Below are positions 32,251-42,492 of a DNA stretch of 55,802 bases, one piece after another. Positions within the stretch are counted from its first letter, which is position 1, and each line of letters starts with the position of its first letter. The stretch covers positions 1 through 55,802 of the forward strand of contig NZ_JAHLPY010000017.1 in assembly GCF_018918155.1 (NCBI RefSeq), given 5' to 3'. This DNA is from Anaerostipes sp. MSJ-23. Lineage in GTDB: Bacteria > Bacillota > Clostridia > Lachnospirales > Lachnospiraceae. Under the pieces are notes generated by a model. The model was not told the DNA's origin. It saw only the letters and a program-made list of their open reading frames with translations, and searched no databases. The position numbers and the translations under genes are program-made.

Positions 32251-33144
32251 CTAAATAGATTTTATCATATCCACGATTCTTTCTAATTCATCGCGGGAAT
32301 AATATTCAATCTCAATTTTTCCTTTGTTATCTTTTTTATTTTTAATATGTACTTTACTTCCCAAAATCTGTTTCATTGTTTCTTCCAGATCCTGATATAA
32401 AAACGAATATTTATCTTTCTGTTCTTTTTCTTTTTTGGGCTGATTCATTGTTTTTACAAGTTTTTCAATATCACGAACGCTCAATTTTTCATCGAAAACT
32501 TTCATTGCAATTTGATATTGCATATCTCCATCTGAAATTCCAAGCAAAGCCCTTGCATGTCCTGTACTAATCATTTCATCTTCAAGCATGTTTTGAACTC
32601 TATGATCTAATTTCAATAATCTTAAAGAATTTGTAATTGTAGCACGACTTTTACTTACCTTCGCTGCGATTTCATCTTGTTTCAATTGAAAATCCTGCAT
32701 CAGCTTTTTATACGCCATTGCTTCTTCAATCGGACTAAGATTTTCTCTTTGTATATTTTCAATCAATGCAATTTCAACAATTTCACGTTCTGTAAAATCT
32801 TTTACAATGACAGGTACTTCTTTCATTCCTGCTAATTTTGCTGCTCTCCATCTGCGTTCTCCAGCAATAATCTCATAATAATGATCTCTTTTTTTTACTA
32901 ATAAAGGTTGAAGAATTCCATACTGCTTTATAGAATCTGCCAGTTCTTGCAATCCATCTTCATCAAATTGATTTCTTGGCTGCTGAGGATTTGGCTCAAG
33001 CTTCTGAATTGGCATCATCAACTCACTGATAGAATGATCTTCTTTCTTTTCTGCCACTTCTTTTGTCAGTCCACTGTCCATAATTGGAACACTTGGAATT
33101 AATGTATTCAAACCGCGTCCAAGACCTTTCTTTTTCCCTGACAT
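32251..33144 (-). CDS. parB: Chromosome partitioning protein ParB (Spo0J)
   Basis: The 297-aa ParB binds parS and spreads as a CTP-dependent clamp, loading SMC and organising the origin; in Bacillus it is also tied to sporulation control through Soj. The start KKGLGRGLNTLIP is typical. The CTPase/arginine patch is GERRWRAAKLAG (canonical GERRxRA), followed by ENIQRENLSPIEEA and the helix-turn-helix QDEIAAKVSKSRATITNSLRLLKL. The C-terminal dimer domain ends at 297. It follows parA after 2 nt. Confidence 0.95.
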   Translation of the reverse strand: MSGKKKGLGRGLNTLIPSVPIMDSGLTKEVAEKKEDHSISELMMPIQKLEPNPQQPRNQFDEDGLQELADSIKQYGILQPLLVKKRDHYYEIIAGERRWRAAKLAGMKEVPVIVKDFTEREIVEIALIENIQRENLSPIEEAMAYKKLMQDFQLKQDEIAAKVSKSRATITNSLRLLKLDHRVQNMLEDEMISTGHARALLGISDGDMQYQIAMKVFDEKLSVRDIEKLVKTMNQPKKEKEQKDKYSFLYQDLEETMKQILGSKVHIKNKKDNKGKIEIEYYSRDELERIVDMIKSI

Positions 33145-33146
33145 GC

Positions 33147-33917
33147 CTATTCTGCACCTCCATTTTCAATAACTTCATCAGCAAGAAGTCCATAACTTTC
33201 CGCCCCAGTCGATCTTGCATCATATAAATTAATCGGAAGACCATGGCTTGGAGCTTCTGCCAAACGAACATTTCTTGGAATAATTGTTTTATAAATATTT
33301 TGATTTAAATAGGATTTTACATTTTCTACTACCTGAAGAGACAAATTTGTTCGTGCGTCATACATTGTAAATACGACACCTTCTATTTTCAGATTTGGAT
33401 TTAAACTTTTCTGTATCAACTCAATGGTATAAATTAATTGTGTCAATCCATCTAACGCATAAAATTCACATTGAATTGGTACAATAACTGTATCTGCGGC
33501 TGTCATTGCATTAACTGTCAACATTCCAAGTGCTGGCGGACAATCTATGATAATAAATTCATAATCATCTTTCACTTGATTTAAGCTTTCTTTCATAATA
33601 AACTGCATTTTATCAACAGTCATTAATTCAATTTCAGCACCCGCTAGATTTCGATTTGCAGGAAGCAGGGAAAGATTTTCAAACAAATCTTGATGAATGC
33701 ACTCTTCTATTGGATATTCATTCGTAATAACTTCATAAGTTGTTTTTTCTAGATCATTCTTATCCAGACCAAGTCCACTGGTGGTATTTCCTTGTGGATC
33801 CATATCAACAATGAGTGTTTTCTTTCCTTTTGCAGCTAATGCTGCCGAAAGATTCACCGCAGTTGTTGTCTTGCCTACACCACCTTTTTGATTTGCAATT
33901 GCAATTGTTCTTCCCAT
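33147..33917 (-). CDS. parA: Chromosome partitioning ATPase ParA (Soj)
   Basis: The 256-aa Walker-type ATPase has the deviant Walker A KGGVGKTTTAVNLSAALA near the start, the switch DMDPQGNTTSGLG, and FIIIDCPPALGMLTVNA. ParA forms ATP-dependent DNA-bound dimers that pull or position ParB-parS complexes and, in Bacillus, regulate DnaA. It heads the operon. Two parS sites lie in its 220-nt upstream region, the nearer one 52 bp before the start, so ParB may repress its own operon. Confidence 0.95.
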   Translation of the reverse strand: MGRTIAIANQKGGVGKTTTAVNLSAALAAKGKKTLIVDMDPQGNTTSGLGLDKNDLEKTTYEVITNEYPIEECIHQDLFENLSLLPANRNLAGAEIELMTVDKMQFIMKESLNQVKDDYEFIIIDCPPALGMLTVNAMTAADTVIVPIQCEFYALDGLTQLIYTIELIQKSLNPNLKIEGVVFTMYDARTNLSLQVVENVKSYLNQNIYKTIIPRNVRLAEAPSHGLPINLYDARSTGAESYGLLADEVIENGGAE

Positions 33918-33968
33918 AATATTCTCCTTTTGAAAACATTATAGCACTTATTTTTTTCCTTTTCTATA

Positions 33969-33984
33969 TGTTTCACGTGAAACA
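33969..33984. promoter_or_regulatory. parS site 1
   Basis: TGTTTCACGTGAAACA is a perfect copy of the 16-bp parS consensus, with ATA and TAT extending the palindrome to 22 bp. ParB should bind here, 52 bp upstream of parA and about 11 kb from oriC. Confidence 0.95.
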
Positions 33985-34069
33985 TATCTTTTTGGCACTA
34001 CGCATTATTTCCAAATTAATATTCCCAAAAAAGTGTACATATTTACAATTTTAAAGCTTTTTATCATGA

Positions 34070-34085
34070 TGTTTCACGTGAAATA
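34070..34085. promoter_or_regulatory. parS site 2
   Basis: TGTTTCACGTGAAATA matches the consensus at 15 of 16 positions and lies 101 bp from site 1. Its last base is the first base of the long hairpin at 34085-34120. Confidence 0.9.
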
Positions 34086-34120
34086 TGAGGGAGAGAGAAA
34101 TTTATTTCTCTCTCCCTCAT
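34085..34120. terminator. 16-bp perfect hairpin next to parS
   Basis: ATGAGGGAGAGAGAAA (34085-34100) and its exact complement (34105-34120) enclose the loop TTTA. It lies 17 bases after the argS stop codon, so termination of argS is its likely job, but no T run follows on either strand, which is unusual. It directly abuts parS site 2. Confidence 0.6.
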
Positions 34121-34137
34121 GAAAAATCTTCTTATTC

Positions 34138-35823
34138 TTACATCTGCTCTGGGCACTGAATTCCAAGTAAATCTAAAGCATCTTTGATAACCTGTTTTGC
34201 AATTAAAACAAGTTTTACTCTAGCTTTCATAAGATTTTCATCTTCTACATTACATTGATTTTCATGATAAAATCTGTTAAACGCTTGTGCAACTGCCATA
34301 ACATAACGTGAAACAACAGATGGTTCCAAACGCTGTGCTGCTGTCTTAACAACCTCAGGAAATCTTTCAATTTCTTTTAACAGCGCAACCGATGTATCGT
34401 CTGTAATTAAGGAAGCATCGATCTCTCCAACTTCGCTAATTCCTGTTTTTCTTAGAACACTTGCTGCTCTTGCATAAGTATATTGAACATAAGGGCCTGT
34501 CTCACCATCAAAACTATGGATCTTTTCCCATGTAAATGTAACATCTTTAATTCTTTGATTATAAAGATCATTAAAGATGATGGCTCCAATACCAACTTTC
34601 TGAGCAACATCTTCCTTATCTTTTAGATCTGGATTCTTTTCAGCAATAATCTCTCGAATCTTAGAAACTGATTCTTTTAAAATATCTTCAGCATAAATAA
34701 TGTTTCCATTTCTTGTAGATAACTTTCCACCTTCCAGACTAACCAATCCATAAGGAACATGAATCAACTGATCTTTTGCCCATTCATATCCCATCAATTC
34801 AACCACTTTAAATACCTGTGCAAAATGCAGTTTCTGTTCTAATCCCGTTACATAAATACATTTATCAAAATGATACGTATTTTTACGATAGAAAATAGCT
34901 GCCAAATCACGAGTTGCATAAATGGAACTTCCATCTTTCTTTGTTACAAGACAAGGTGCCATATCGTACTTTTCAAGATTAACAATCTTGGCTCCTTCAC
35001 TTTCCTCTAAAAGTCCTTTTTCTTTTAATTCTTGTACAACCGCTGCTGTTTTATCACGATAGAAACTTTCACCTGTATAATGATCAAAATCTACATTTAA
35101 AATTTTATAAATTCTTTTATATTCAATCAAGCTAATATCTTTAAACCATTCCCAGATTTCCAGAGCTTCTTTATCTCCCTGCTCCATCTTTACAAACCAT
35201 TCTCTTGCCTGATCATTTAAAGAATCGTCCTTTTCTGCTTCTTTATGGAATCTGACATACAGTTCCAAAAGTTCTGGAATTCCTTTTTCTTCAACAGCTT
35301 CTTTACTTCCCCATTTTTTATAGGCAACAATTAGTTTTCCAAATTGTGTTCCCCAATCTCCTAAATGATTGATTCTCTCCACCTTATATCCCAATTTATC
35401 AAAAATATGATATAGAGAATTTCCAATAATTGTTGTTCTCAAATGTCCAACATGAAAATTCTTAGCTACATTTGGAGAAGAGTAATCGATGCAAATCGTT
35501 TTTCCATTTCCCTCATCTGATGCACCATAATCAGAACCAATTTTGTTTAAAACTTCTTTTACATAAATTTCTTTATTTACATAAAAATTCACATATGGAC
35601 CCATAGCTGCTACTTTTGAAAGATTCTCTGATTGTGGAATTTTTTCTGCAATTTCTTGTGCAATCATATTCGGAGCTTTTCTAAATACCTTAGCAAGCTG
35701 AAAACATGGAAATGCAAAATCTCCCATATCTTCTTTTGGCGGAATTTCCAAAATATCTGCAATTTTTTCTTTATCTAATTCTTCAATCGTCTGATCTAGT
35801 AAATCAATAATTTTGTTTTTCAT
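34138..35823 (-). CDS. argS: Arginyl-tRNA synthetase
   Basis: This class I synthetase of 561 aa charges tRNA-Arg. The HIGH motif appears as FHVGHLRTT after SSPNVAKN, and KLSTRNG takes the place of KMSKS, as is common in ArgRS. The N-terminal Arg_tRNA_synt_N domain (about 1-85) and C-terminal DALR domain (TYARAASVLRK onward) are present. It follows the hypothetical gene at 35836 by 12 nt. No T-box leader is seen. Confidence 0.95.
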   Translation of the reverse strand: MKNKIIDLLDQTIEELDKEKIADILEIPPKEDMGDFAFPCFQLAKVFRKAPNMIAQEIAEKIPQSENLSKVAAMGPYVNFYVNKEIYVKEVLNKIGSDYGASDEGNGKTICIDYSSPNVAKNFHVGHLRTTIIGNSLYHIFDKLGYKVERINHLGDWGTQFGKLIVAYKKWGSKEAVEEKGIPELLELYVRFHKEAEKDDSLNDQAREWFVKMEQGDKEALEIWEWFKDISLIEYKRIYKILNVDFDHYTGESFYRDKTAAVVQELKEKGLLEESEGAKIVNLEKYDMAPCLVTKKDGSSIYATRDLAAIFYRKNTYHFDKCIYVTGLEQKLHFAQVFKVVELMGYEWAKDQLIHVPYGLVSLEGGKLSTRNGNIIYAEDILKESVSKIREIIAEKNPDLKDKEDVAQKVGIGAIIFNDLYNQRIKDVTFTWEKIHSFDGETGPYVQYTYARAASVLRKTGISEVGEIDASLITDDTSVALLKEIERFPEVVKTAAQRLEPSVVSRYVMAVAQAFNRFYHENQCNVEDENLMKARVKLVLIAKQVIKDALDLLGIQCPEQM

Positions 35824-35835
35824 ATTTTTCCCTTT

Positions 35836-36600
35836 CTATGATTTTATATTTGCTTTTATCACTAATGTATTGGTCTTCCATCGTTCAATGAAAAATTCGT
35901 TTCCAAGCAGATCCGTCAACTTCTTTTTCTTTTCCTGAAAAGCAGACATATCGGCTGGAACTTTAGGTTTTATCTGAAATTGTATCAAAACCTTTTCTGG
36001 TTTTATATCTGTTTCCACATTGATGACATATACCTTTATTTCCTTTGTAAAAAATTCTGTAATTTTCTGAAATTCTTTTAAAAATGCAAAGTCCAGCATG
36101 ACATCTGTTTTCTGATCATTTTTTTTATAATTGATTCTTAATTTTGGATGTAACTTTTTAGCACTTTCAAGCAAATCCCAGAAAGATGAAAACGATAGAA
36201 TTTTTTGATTTGTTTCTTCGGTATCTTCTGATTCCTTCTGATCTGATTCTTCTAGAAGATATTCTTCAATCCCATGCAAATACTCAGCTAGCATCTGCAC
36301 TTTTTGTTCTGCCTGTCTTGCATCTTTTTCTTTAATTTTTATATCTCGATCAATCTCTGAAGTGTCAGCTTTATCATTTTCTTCCTCTTCCTCATGAAAA
36401 TCTAAAGGTGAAAATACACGGCGTATTTTATAAACGCGTGTCTGATCTCCCACATCATTTACTTTTTGTTTTCGTTCTTCTAAAAGAGCTCTCAATTCCT
36501 TGGCAAGCACTTCTTTTACCTGAAACTGTTCTCTGACTTCTCCGGTCAGATAATTATAAAGCTCACTCATTAATTCCTGTTTCTCTGTCATATTTCCCAT
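35836..36600 (-). CDS. Cytoplasmic protein of unknown function with coiled coil
   Basis: The protein of about 254 aa has no signal or membrane segment. Residues 1-115 are highly charged and helical (two stretches with heptad-like patterns around EVLAKELRALLEERKQKV and DRDIKIKEKDARQAEQKVQML). The rest seems to be an alpha/beta domain (FWDLLESAKKLHPKLRINY, VYVINVETDIKPEKVLIQFQI). I do not recognise it. The start at 36600 follows AAAAGGTGG; GTG and a later ATG are alternatives. It lies just upstream of argS in the same direction and is probably co-transcribed. Confidence 0.6.
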   Translation of the reverse strand: MGNMTEKQELMSELYNYLTGEVREQFQVKEVLAKELRALLEERKQKVNDVGDQTRVYKIRRVFSPLDFHEEEEENDKADTSEIDRDIKIKEKDARQAEQKVQMLAEYLHGIEEYLLEESDQKESEDTEETNQKILSFSSFWDLLESAKKLHPKLRINYKKNDQKTDVMLDFAFLKEFQKITEFFTKEIKVYVINVETDIKPEKVLIQFQIKPKVPADMSAFQEKKKKLTDLLGNEFFIERWKTNTLVIKANIKS

Positions 36601-36652
36601 TTGCACCACCTTTTCTTATCATAAACGAAAAAAAGAAGAAATCAAAGTATTA

Positions 36653-36681
36653 TTGTATCAAAAGTTTGTTTAGCATATAAT
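36653..36681 (+). promoter_or_regulatory. Promoter of the alpha/beta hydrolase gene
   Basis: TTGTAT (36653-36658) and TATAAT (36676-36681) are 17 nt apart, 45 bases upstream of the start codon. Confidence 0.65.
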
Positions 36682-36726
36682 AGAAACATAAAATGCTATC
36701 AGAGCTTACATAGAAAGGAGCTGCCT

Positions 36727-37677
36727 ATGGAACCCTACAATAAACAAAAAAAGATAACGCTGATCAGTATTTTAAGTATCTTTGGCATCTTTTTAATGAA
36801 TCAGATAATCTTTCTTCTTCAGCGTTTCAAAGATACTTTTCCCCCAAAAAATTCGCATGAATATTCTTGGCGTTTTGGCAATATCTTTTATACAAAACAA
36901 GGAAAAGGAACTCCAATCCTACTAATTCATACATTGGACAGCGGAAGTTCCAGTCTTGAATTTTGTCAGCTAGTCAAACCTTTATCAAAAAAACATACCG
37001 TTTATGTATTAGACCTTCTTGGATGTGGAAGATCAGAAAAACCAAAGATTTCTTATACCGGCTATATGTATGTTCAACTGATCAACGATTTCATCAAAGA
37101 TATCATCGGTCAGAAGACAGATGTCATCGTATCTGGAAATTCTTGTTCTTTTGCAATCCAAGCCTGTTCCATGGAAAAAGAACAGTTTCATAAATTATTA
37201 CTAATTAATCCACAAAATATGGCTTCTGCATCCCGGTTTCCAACAAAGTGTCGAAATCTTTTAAAATATTTACTGGAATCACCAATCATTGGAACTTCTA
37301 TTTATAATATCATGCATTCTACTCCAATGATACATCATCGCTTTTTTAAAAAGTATTTTCAAAATCCGTCAGATGTACAAAAATCCTATATGGAGGAATA
37401 TTATAAAAATGCACACCGAGGAGGAACCCGCGCAAAATATTTATATGCTTGCCAATCTGGTGGTTATATGAATTCCAGCCTGGTTTATGCATTACAAAAT
37501 ATTGATCAAAGTATTTATTTGGCAATCAGTCAGAATATTCCAGATGCACAAAATACATTAGAACAATATCAAGTTTTAAATCCCTCTATTGAAGGATGCT
37601 ATTTAAAACATACCTTATATCTTCCTCATTTAGAAAATCCACAAAGTCTTTTAGATCTTTGCAAAATCTTCTTTTAA
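36727..37677 (+). CDS. Membrane-anchored alpha/beta hydrolase
   Basis: The 316-aa protein has an N-terminal membrane segment (about 10-32) and an alpha/beta hydrolase domain. ILLIHTLDSGSSS carries the oxyanion loop, DLLGCGRSEKP is the usual strand-4 segment, the nucleophile is probably Ser in VSGNSCSFA (near residue 140) and the base is probably His in YLPHLENPQ near the end. The substrate is unknown. GAAAGGAG precedes the start. It runs against the fork and ends tail to tail with rsmG, overlapping by 4 nt. Confidence 0.8.
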   Translation: MEPYNKQKKITLISILSIFGIFLMNQIIFLLQRFKDTFPPKNSHEYSWRFGNIFYTKQGKGTPILLIHTLDSGSSSLEFCQLVKPLSKKHTVYVLDLLGCGRSEKPKISYTGYMYVQLINDFIKDIIGQKTDVIVSGNSCSFAIQACSMEKEQFHKLLLINPQNMASASRFPTKCRNLLKYLLESPIIGTSIYNIMHSTPMIHHRFFKKYFQNPSDVQKSYMEEYYKNAHRGGTRAKYLYACQSGGYMNSSLVYALQNIDQSIYLAISQNIPDAQNTLEQYQVLNPSIEGCYLKHTLYLPHLENPQSLLDLCKIFF

Positions 37678-38384
37678 TGGATTGGTTCTTTCGATGGCAG
37701 CCCCGCTTTCCTCGGATATTTTTTCGGGGTTGCCTTTTCTTTTTTAATCATTAAAATAGTTCTACTCATATCAGTATCCGGAATTTCAAAAGAAATGATA
37801 TCTTTTATTTCTCCTCCAAGAATATGAACCGCCTTTTTTGCTCCTTGTAACTCTTCTTTCACATCTCCAGATTTATATGGACAAAAATATCCATCCTTTG
37901 CAACATAAGGAATGCAATATTCAGAAAGCACTGCAAGATTTGCAACTGCTCTTGATACAACCAAATCAAAACCTTCTCTATATTCCTTCTGTTTTGCAAA
38001 ATCTTCTGCTCTTCCATGGATCGCTGTGATTTTTTCAAGACCTAATGCATCAATCACTTCGTTTAAAAATCGAACTCTTTTGTTTAACGAATCTAATAAT
38101 ACAACTTCCAATTCCGGAAATGCAATTTTTAATGGAATTCCTGGAAAACCTGCACCGGTTCCAAGATCCAAAAGTTTTTTCCCATCTAAAGCAATTCCTG
38201 TTTTTATAAAAGCAAGACTATCTGCAAAATGCTTATCAATGACATCTTGTTTTTCTGTAATCGCAGTCAGATTCATCACCTTATTTTTTTCAATCAGCAT
38301 CTCATAATACTGCTCAAATTTTGCTAATTGAGAATTATTTAATTCAATTCCCATAGTCTGTGCTTTTTGTCTTAATCTTTCCAT
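37674..38384 (-). CDS. rsmG: 16S rRNA (guanine-N7) methyltransferase RsmG
   Basis: The 236-aa SAM-dependent enzyme methylates the N7 of a conserved guanine in the 530 loop of 16S rRNA. The motifs are LLDLGTGAGFPGIPLKI (SAM-binding motif I), VVLLDSLNKRVRFL and VVSRAVANL, with the N-terminal helix KNKVMNLTAI typical of GidB. It starts directly after the mnmG stop codon (no gap), the classic gidA-gidB arrangement near oriC. Loss of rsmG is known to give low-level streptomycin resistance in other bacteria; here the gene is intact. Confidence 0.95.
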   Translation of the reverse strand: MERLRQKAQTMGIELNNSQLAKFEQYYEMLIEKNKVMNLTAITEKQDVIDKHFADSLAFIKTGIALDGKKLLDLGTGAGFPGIPLKIAFPELEVVLLDSLNKRVRFLNEVIDALGLEKITAIHGRAEDFAKQKEYREGFDLVVSRAVANLAVLSEYCIPYVAKDGYFCPYKSGDVKEELQGAKKAVHILGGEIKDIISFEIPDTDMSRTILMIKKEKATPKKYPRKAGLPSKEPIH

Positions 38385-40277
38385 TTATTTTGTTCTCCTG
38401 TGATACATCTGCTCTAAATAGATAAGCAAAACGGAAATATCGGCCGGTGATACTCCAGAAATTCTTGATGCCTGTCCAATAGAAGAAGGACGAATTTTAG
38501 AAAGCTTCTGTTTTGCCTCAATTCTCAGACTTCCAACATCCTCATACCGAATATCATCTGGAATTCTTTTTTTCTCCATTTTCTTAAACTGTTTTACCTG
38601 AGACAACTGACGACGGATATATCCTTCATATTTTATATTAATGTTTACCTGTTCCTGTACATCCATGGCAAGCTGTGGACGTTCTTTATCAATTGGTGCT
38701 AATACCATATAGTTTAATTCTGGACGACGGATCAACTCGATCATATTAGAACCTGATTTCAATGTTGGTGTCTGCAGTTTTTCTAACAATGCCTGTACCT
38801 CTTTAGATGCTCCAACATTTACTTTTTTCAAACGTTCCATTTCCGCATCAATCTGTTTTTCTTTTTCTAGAAGATGTTCATAACGAGCTTCATCAATCAA
38901 ACCAATTTCGTGTCCAATCTTTGTTAATCGAAGATCTGCATTGTCCTGACGCAGAAGAAGACGATACTCTGCCCTGGAAGTCATCATGCGATATGGCTCT
39001 GAAGTCTCTTTTGTTACAAGATCATCAATCAATACTCCAATATACGCTTGGGATCTGTCTAATACAATAGCTTCTTTTCCCTGAAGTTTTCTTGCTGCAT
39101 TAATTCCAGCCATCAATCCCTGTGCCGCTGCTTCTTCATATCCTGAACTTCCATTAAACTGTCCTCCACTAAATAGTCCTTCAATTGATTTAAATTCCAG
39201 CGAAGGTTTTAGCTGTGTTGCATCAATACAATCATACTCAATCGCATATGCATTTCTTACAATTTTGGCATTCTCTAAACCTGGAACACTGTGATACATC
39301 TGATACTGAACATCCTCTGGCAGTGAACTAGACATACCCCCAACGTACATCTCGTTCGTATATTCTCCTTCTGGTTCTATAAACACCTGATGACGATTTT
39401 TATCTGGGAATTTTACAATTTTATCTTCAATAGATGGACAGTAACGTGGCCCTGTACCTTCAATGGCACCGGAAAATAAAGGAGATCTCTGAATATTCTC
39501 ACGGATAATCCTATGTGTTTCTTCCGTTGTATAAGTCAGCCAACATGAAATCTGATCTCTCTTAATATCATCTTCTGTATTTGTGAAACTGAAAGGAACA
39601 ATATGTTCATCCCCAAATTGTTCTTTCATTTTACTAAAGTCAATTGTATTTTTATCAATTCTGGCAGGAGTTCCCGTCTTAAATCTCCTCATCTGTATTC
39701 CGTGAGCTTTTAAGGAATCTGTCAGATAATTGGCCGCCTGAAGTCCGTTTGGCCCTGTATGTGTACTGACATCCCCATAAATACATCTTGCCTTTAAATA
39801 AGTTCCAGTTGTCAGTACCACTGCTTTTGCATGATAAACTGCTCCAGAATAAGTTTTTACACCTTCAATTTTACCATCTTCTGATACAAGAATTTCTGTA
39901 ACTTCTCCTTGTCTTAATGTTAGATTTTTTGTATTTCCCATAACCTGTGTCATGGAAATAGAATACATTTTTTTATCTGCCTGTGCTCTTAAAGAATGTA
40001 CAGCCGGTCCTTTAGACTGATTCAACATTTTTGACTGAAGATAGGTTTTATCTATATTTTTTCCCATCTCTCCTCCTAATGCATCAATCTCTCTTACAAG
40101 ATGCCCTTTGGAACTTCCACCTACATTAGGATTACACGGCATTAACGCCACACTATCCATGCTTACTGTGAAACAAATAGTTTCCAATCCGAGTCTTGCA
40201 CATGCCAAAGCCGCTTCACATCCTGCATGTCCAGCTCCTACTACAACGATATCATATTGTTCTTCTAAATTTTTCAT
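38385..40277 (-). CDS. mnmG: tRNA uridine-5-carboxymethylaminomethyl modification enzyme MnmG (GidA)
   Basis: With MnmE it modifies U34 of certain tRNAs using FAD, NADH and methylene-THF or glycine. The 630-aa protein begins with the FAD-binding [15 protein letters not shown], has the family motif [20 protein letters not shown], and ends with the tRNA-binding helical domain ([35 protein letters not shown] region). Length and motifs are normal. It lies 2 nt after mnmE and directly before rsmG. Confidence 0.96.
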   Translation of the reverse strand: MKNLEEQYDIVVVGAGHAGCEAALACARLGLETICFTVSMDSVALMPCNPNVGGSSKGHLVREIDALGGEMGKNIDKTYLQSKMLNQSKGPAVHSLRAQADKKMYSISMTQVMGNTKNLTLRQGEVTEILVSEDGKIEGVKTYSGAVYHAKAVVLTTGTYLKARCIYGDVSTHTGPNGLQAANYLTDSLKAHGIQMRRFKTGTPARIDKNTIDFSKMKEQFGDEHIVPFSFTNTEDDIKRDQISCWLTYTTEETHRIIRENIQRSPLFSGAIEGTGPRYCPSIEDKIVKFPDKNRHQVFIEPEGEYTNEMYVGGMSSSLPEDVQYQMYHSVPGLENAKIVRNAYAIEYDCIDATQLKPSLEFKSIEGLFSGGQFNGSSGYEEAAAQGLMAGINAARKLQGKEAIVLDRSQAYIGVLIDDLVTKETSEPYRMMTSRAEYRLLLRQDNADLRLTKIGHEIGLIDEARYEHLLEKEKQIDAEMERLKKVNVGASKEVQALLEKLQTPTLKSGSNMIELIRRPELNYMVLAPIDKERPQLAMDVQEQVNINIKYEGYIRRQLSQVKQFKKMEKKRIPDDIRYEDVGSLRIEAKQKLSKIRPSSIGQASRISGVSPADISVLLIYLEQMYHRRTK

Positions 40278-40279
40278 CT

Positions 40280-41653
40280 TTATTTACCCATACAAAATTC
40301 TGCAAATATTTCGTTAACAAGATCCTCGCCTACAGATTCTCCCGTAATAAATCCTAACTGTTCATATGCATCCAGCAAGTCAATCGAAAAGAAATCTTCC
40401 GGCATTCCATCATCAATACTCTTAAGAACAAGATTTAAACTATGCAGTGCATTTGATACTGCATCTTTATGTCTGATGTTTGTAAGATAGATTTCATCAT
40501 TAAAAGAAACTCTTCCATGGAAAAACATATTATTAATTGCTTCATAAAGTTCATCCATTCCTTGTCTTTGTTTCGCAGAAATCACTACAACATGTTCAAA
40601 TCCTTTTTCCTTCAATTCTTCTCTTGTAACAATTGTTTCAAGATCGGCCTTATTTAATAAGACAATCGATTGTTTTTCTCTAATCAGATCAATAATCTGT
40701 TCATCTTCTTTTGTAAATGGAACCGAAGTATCCACAACATATAATACAAGATCAGCCTTTTTCAACAAATCTTTTGCTTTTTCCACACCAATCTTTTCGA
40801 TTAAGTCATCCGTATCTCGGATTCCCGCTGTATCAATAATATTTAAAGGAATCCCATTAATCTGAATTGACTCCTCCAATGTATCTCTTGTTGTTCCTGC
40901 AATTTCTGTAACAATAGCTCTCTCTTCCCCAAGAAGTACATTTAAAACAGAAGATTTTCCAGCATTGGGTTTTCCTACAATAACTGTCTGAATTCCTTCT
41001 TTCAGAATCCTTCCATCATCCGCATGTTCCAAAAAATGGTTGAGCTGCTTTTTTATATCCTCAATTTGAATCTTCAGCTGATCAGAAAAACCATCCACAG
41101 AATAATGCTCTGGATCATCTAACGCTGACTCAATAAATGCAACACTGTGAATAATTTCCTTTCTTATAGAACTGATCCTATCTCCAAGTACTCCATCCAA
41201 CTGCTTCAAAGATGATGTAAGTGCAAATTCATTTTTAGACTGGATCAAATCCATAACTGCCTCTGCTTTTGTCAAATCAATTCTGCCATTTAAAAAAGCT
41301 CTTTTTGTAAATTCTCCTGGCTCTGCCGGTCTTGCTCCAGCCTTCAAAACTGCCTCGAGAATTTTCTTCATTACAATGACACCACCATGACAATTAATTT
41401 CCACTACATCTTCTGTCGTATAAGAATGTGGTCCCTTCATTACAAGAACAATGCATTCATCCAGCATTTTTCCATCTACATAAATATGTCCATAATGTGC
41501 TGTATAAGTTGGAACTTCTTCCATCTTTTTTTCTTTTTTCGGTTTAAATATTTTTGAAATAATAGGCAGCGCCTGATCCCCACTAATTCTTATAATTCCA
41601 ATACCGCTACTGGTCATTGGGGTTGCCGCTGCTGCAATCGTATCTGCATTCAT
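40280..41653 (-). CDS. mnmE: tRNA modification GTPase MnmE (TrmE)
   Basis: The protein of about 457 aa has an N-terminal folate-binding domain ([22 protein letters not shown]), a helical domain and an inserted G domain: P-loop [22 protein letters not shown] and NKAD. It ends in the functional C-terminal motif FCMGK (C-x-G-K). The start at 41653 is set by GAGGTG upstream; the 11 extra codons in the longer frame include the hairpin region and are not supported. An intergenic terminator-like hairpin separates it from jag. Confidence 0.95.
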   Translation of the reverse strand: MNADTIAAAATPMTSSGIGIIRISGDQALPIISKIFKPKKEKKMEEVPTYTAHYGHIYVDGKMLDECIVLVMKGPHSYTTEDVVEINCHGGVIVMKKILEAVLKAGARPAEPGEFTKRAFLNGRIDLTKAEAVMDLIQSKNEFALTSSLKQLDGVLGDRISSIRKEIIHSVAFIESALDDPEHYSVDGFSDQLKIQIEDIKKQLNHFLEHADDGRILKEGIQTVIVGKPNAGKSSVLNVLLGEERAIVTEIAGTTRDTLEESIQINGIPLNIIDTAGIRDTDDLIEKIGVEKAKDLLKKADLVLYVVDTSVPFTKEDEQIIDLIREKQSIVLLNKADLETIVTREELKEKGFEHVVVISAKQRQGMDELYEAINNMFFHGRVSFNDEIYLTNIRHKDAVSNALHSLNLVLKSIDDGMPEDFFSIDLLDAYEQLGFITGESVGEDLVNEIFAEFCMGK

Positions 41654-41664
41654 ATAATTCACCT

Positions 41665-41696
41665 CAAAAAAGGCTGCCTTAACCAAGGCAGCCTTC
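41665..41696 (-). terminator. Hairpin with T run between jag and mnmE
   Basis: AAGGCTGCCTT (41670-41680) and AAGGCAGCCTT (41685-41695) form a perfect 11-bp stem with the loop AACC, followed on the minus strand by a T run. It lies between jag and mnmE, 12 bases before the mnmE start, and would end or attenuate the rpmH-to-jag transcript. Confidence 0.9.
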
Positions 41697-41700
41697 TCTC

Positions 41701-42489
41701 TTATTTTTTCAGCATAATAACAACTTTACGATAAGGATCTTTTCCTTCACTCTTCGTAATTACATCCGGATCTCTCTGCAAAGCAGAATGAATGATCCTT
41801 CTTTCATTTGGATTCATCGGCTCGAGATAAATCGGCTTTTTATTTTTCTTCACCTTGTATGCAATACTTCCAGCTAATTTTTCTAATGTTTGCTGTCTTC
41901 TCTCTCGGTAATTCTCTGTATCTAATTTAATCTTAACAAACGAATCACTTTCTTTATTTACAAAAAGGCTTGTCAAATACTGAAGTGCATCCAAAGTCTG
42001 TCCATGTTTTCCAATCAATGCTCCCATCTTATCCCCAGAGACATTAATATTTAAAACATTATCTCTACGATTATAATATAGGTTCAATTTTGGATCTAAT
42101 CCCATGGCTCTTAACACTTCATCTAAATATTTTTCTGTATCTTTTACAATATCATCAATATTCTCTGGTGCTTTTGTCTTTTTCTGCTCTTTTGGTACAG
42201 CATTTTCTTTTGCTTTACCTGGCATCTTTTTATCATAATTTGCCGGTTTTTTCTCTTTCGCTTTTGTTTCTTCTTTTTTCTTAATCTCTTTTACAGGTTT
42301 TTGCTCAACGGATGTCTTTATCTCCGTATTAGCTTCAATAATGACCGGTTTCTTAAATAATCCGAAGAAACCATTACTTCCAGAATCAATAACTTTATAA
42401 TTCAGGTCGGTACTTGGAATTCCTAATTCCATTGCAGCATTCATTACTGCATCTGCTTCTGTCTTTCCTGTAAATCTCTTTACTGCCAT
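41701..42489 (-). CDS. jag: RNA-binding protein Jag/KhpB (SpoIIIJ-associated)
   Basis: The 262-aa protein has an N-terminal Jag_N domain (1-50, FTGKTEADAVMNAAMELG), a Lys/Glu-rich linker (about 60-115), a KH domain with GDKMGALIGKHGQTLDALQYL (GxxG loop) and an R3H domain near the end (RRIIHSALQRDPDVITKS). Jag/KhpB binds RNA with KhpA and affects cell division and elongation; it is usually encoded next to yidC, as here (3-nt gap). Confidence 0.94.
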   Translation of the reverse strand: MAVKRFTGKTEADAVMNAAMELGIPSTDLNYKVIDSGSNGFFGLFKKPVIIEANTEIKTSVEQKPVKEIKKKEETKAKEKKPANYDKKMPGKAKENAVPKEQKKTKAPENIDDIVKDTEKYLDEVLRAMGLDPKLNLYYNRRDNVLNINVSGDKMGALIGKHGQTLDALQYLTSLFVNKESDSFVKIKLDTENYRERRQQTLEKLAGSIAYKVKKNKKPIYLEPMNPNERRIIHSALQRDPDVITKSEGKDPYRKVVIMLKK

Positions 42490-42492
42490 TCC

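Noticed and set aside
35824-35835. T-box riboswitch expected before argS or serS
   Set aside because: The gaps before argS (12 nt) and serS (13 nt) are too short for a leader.
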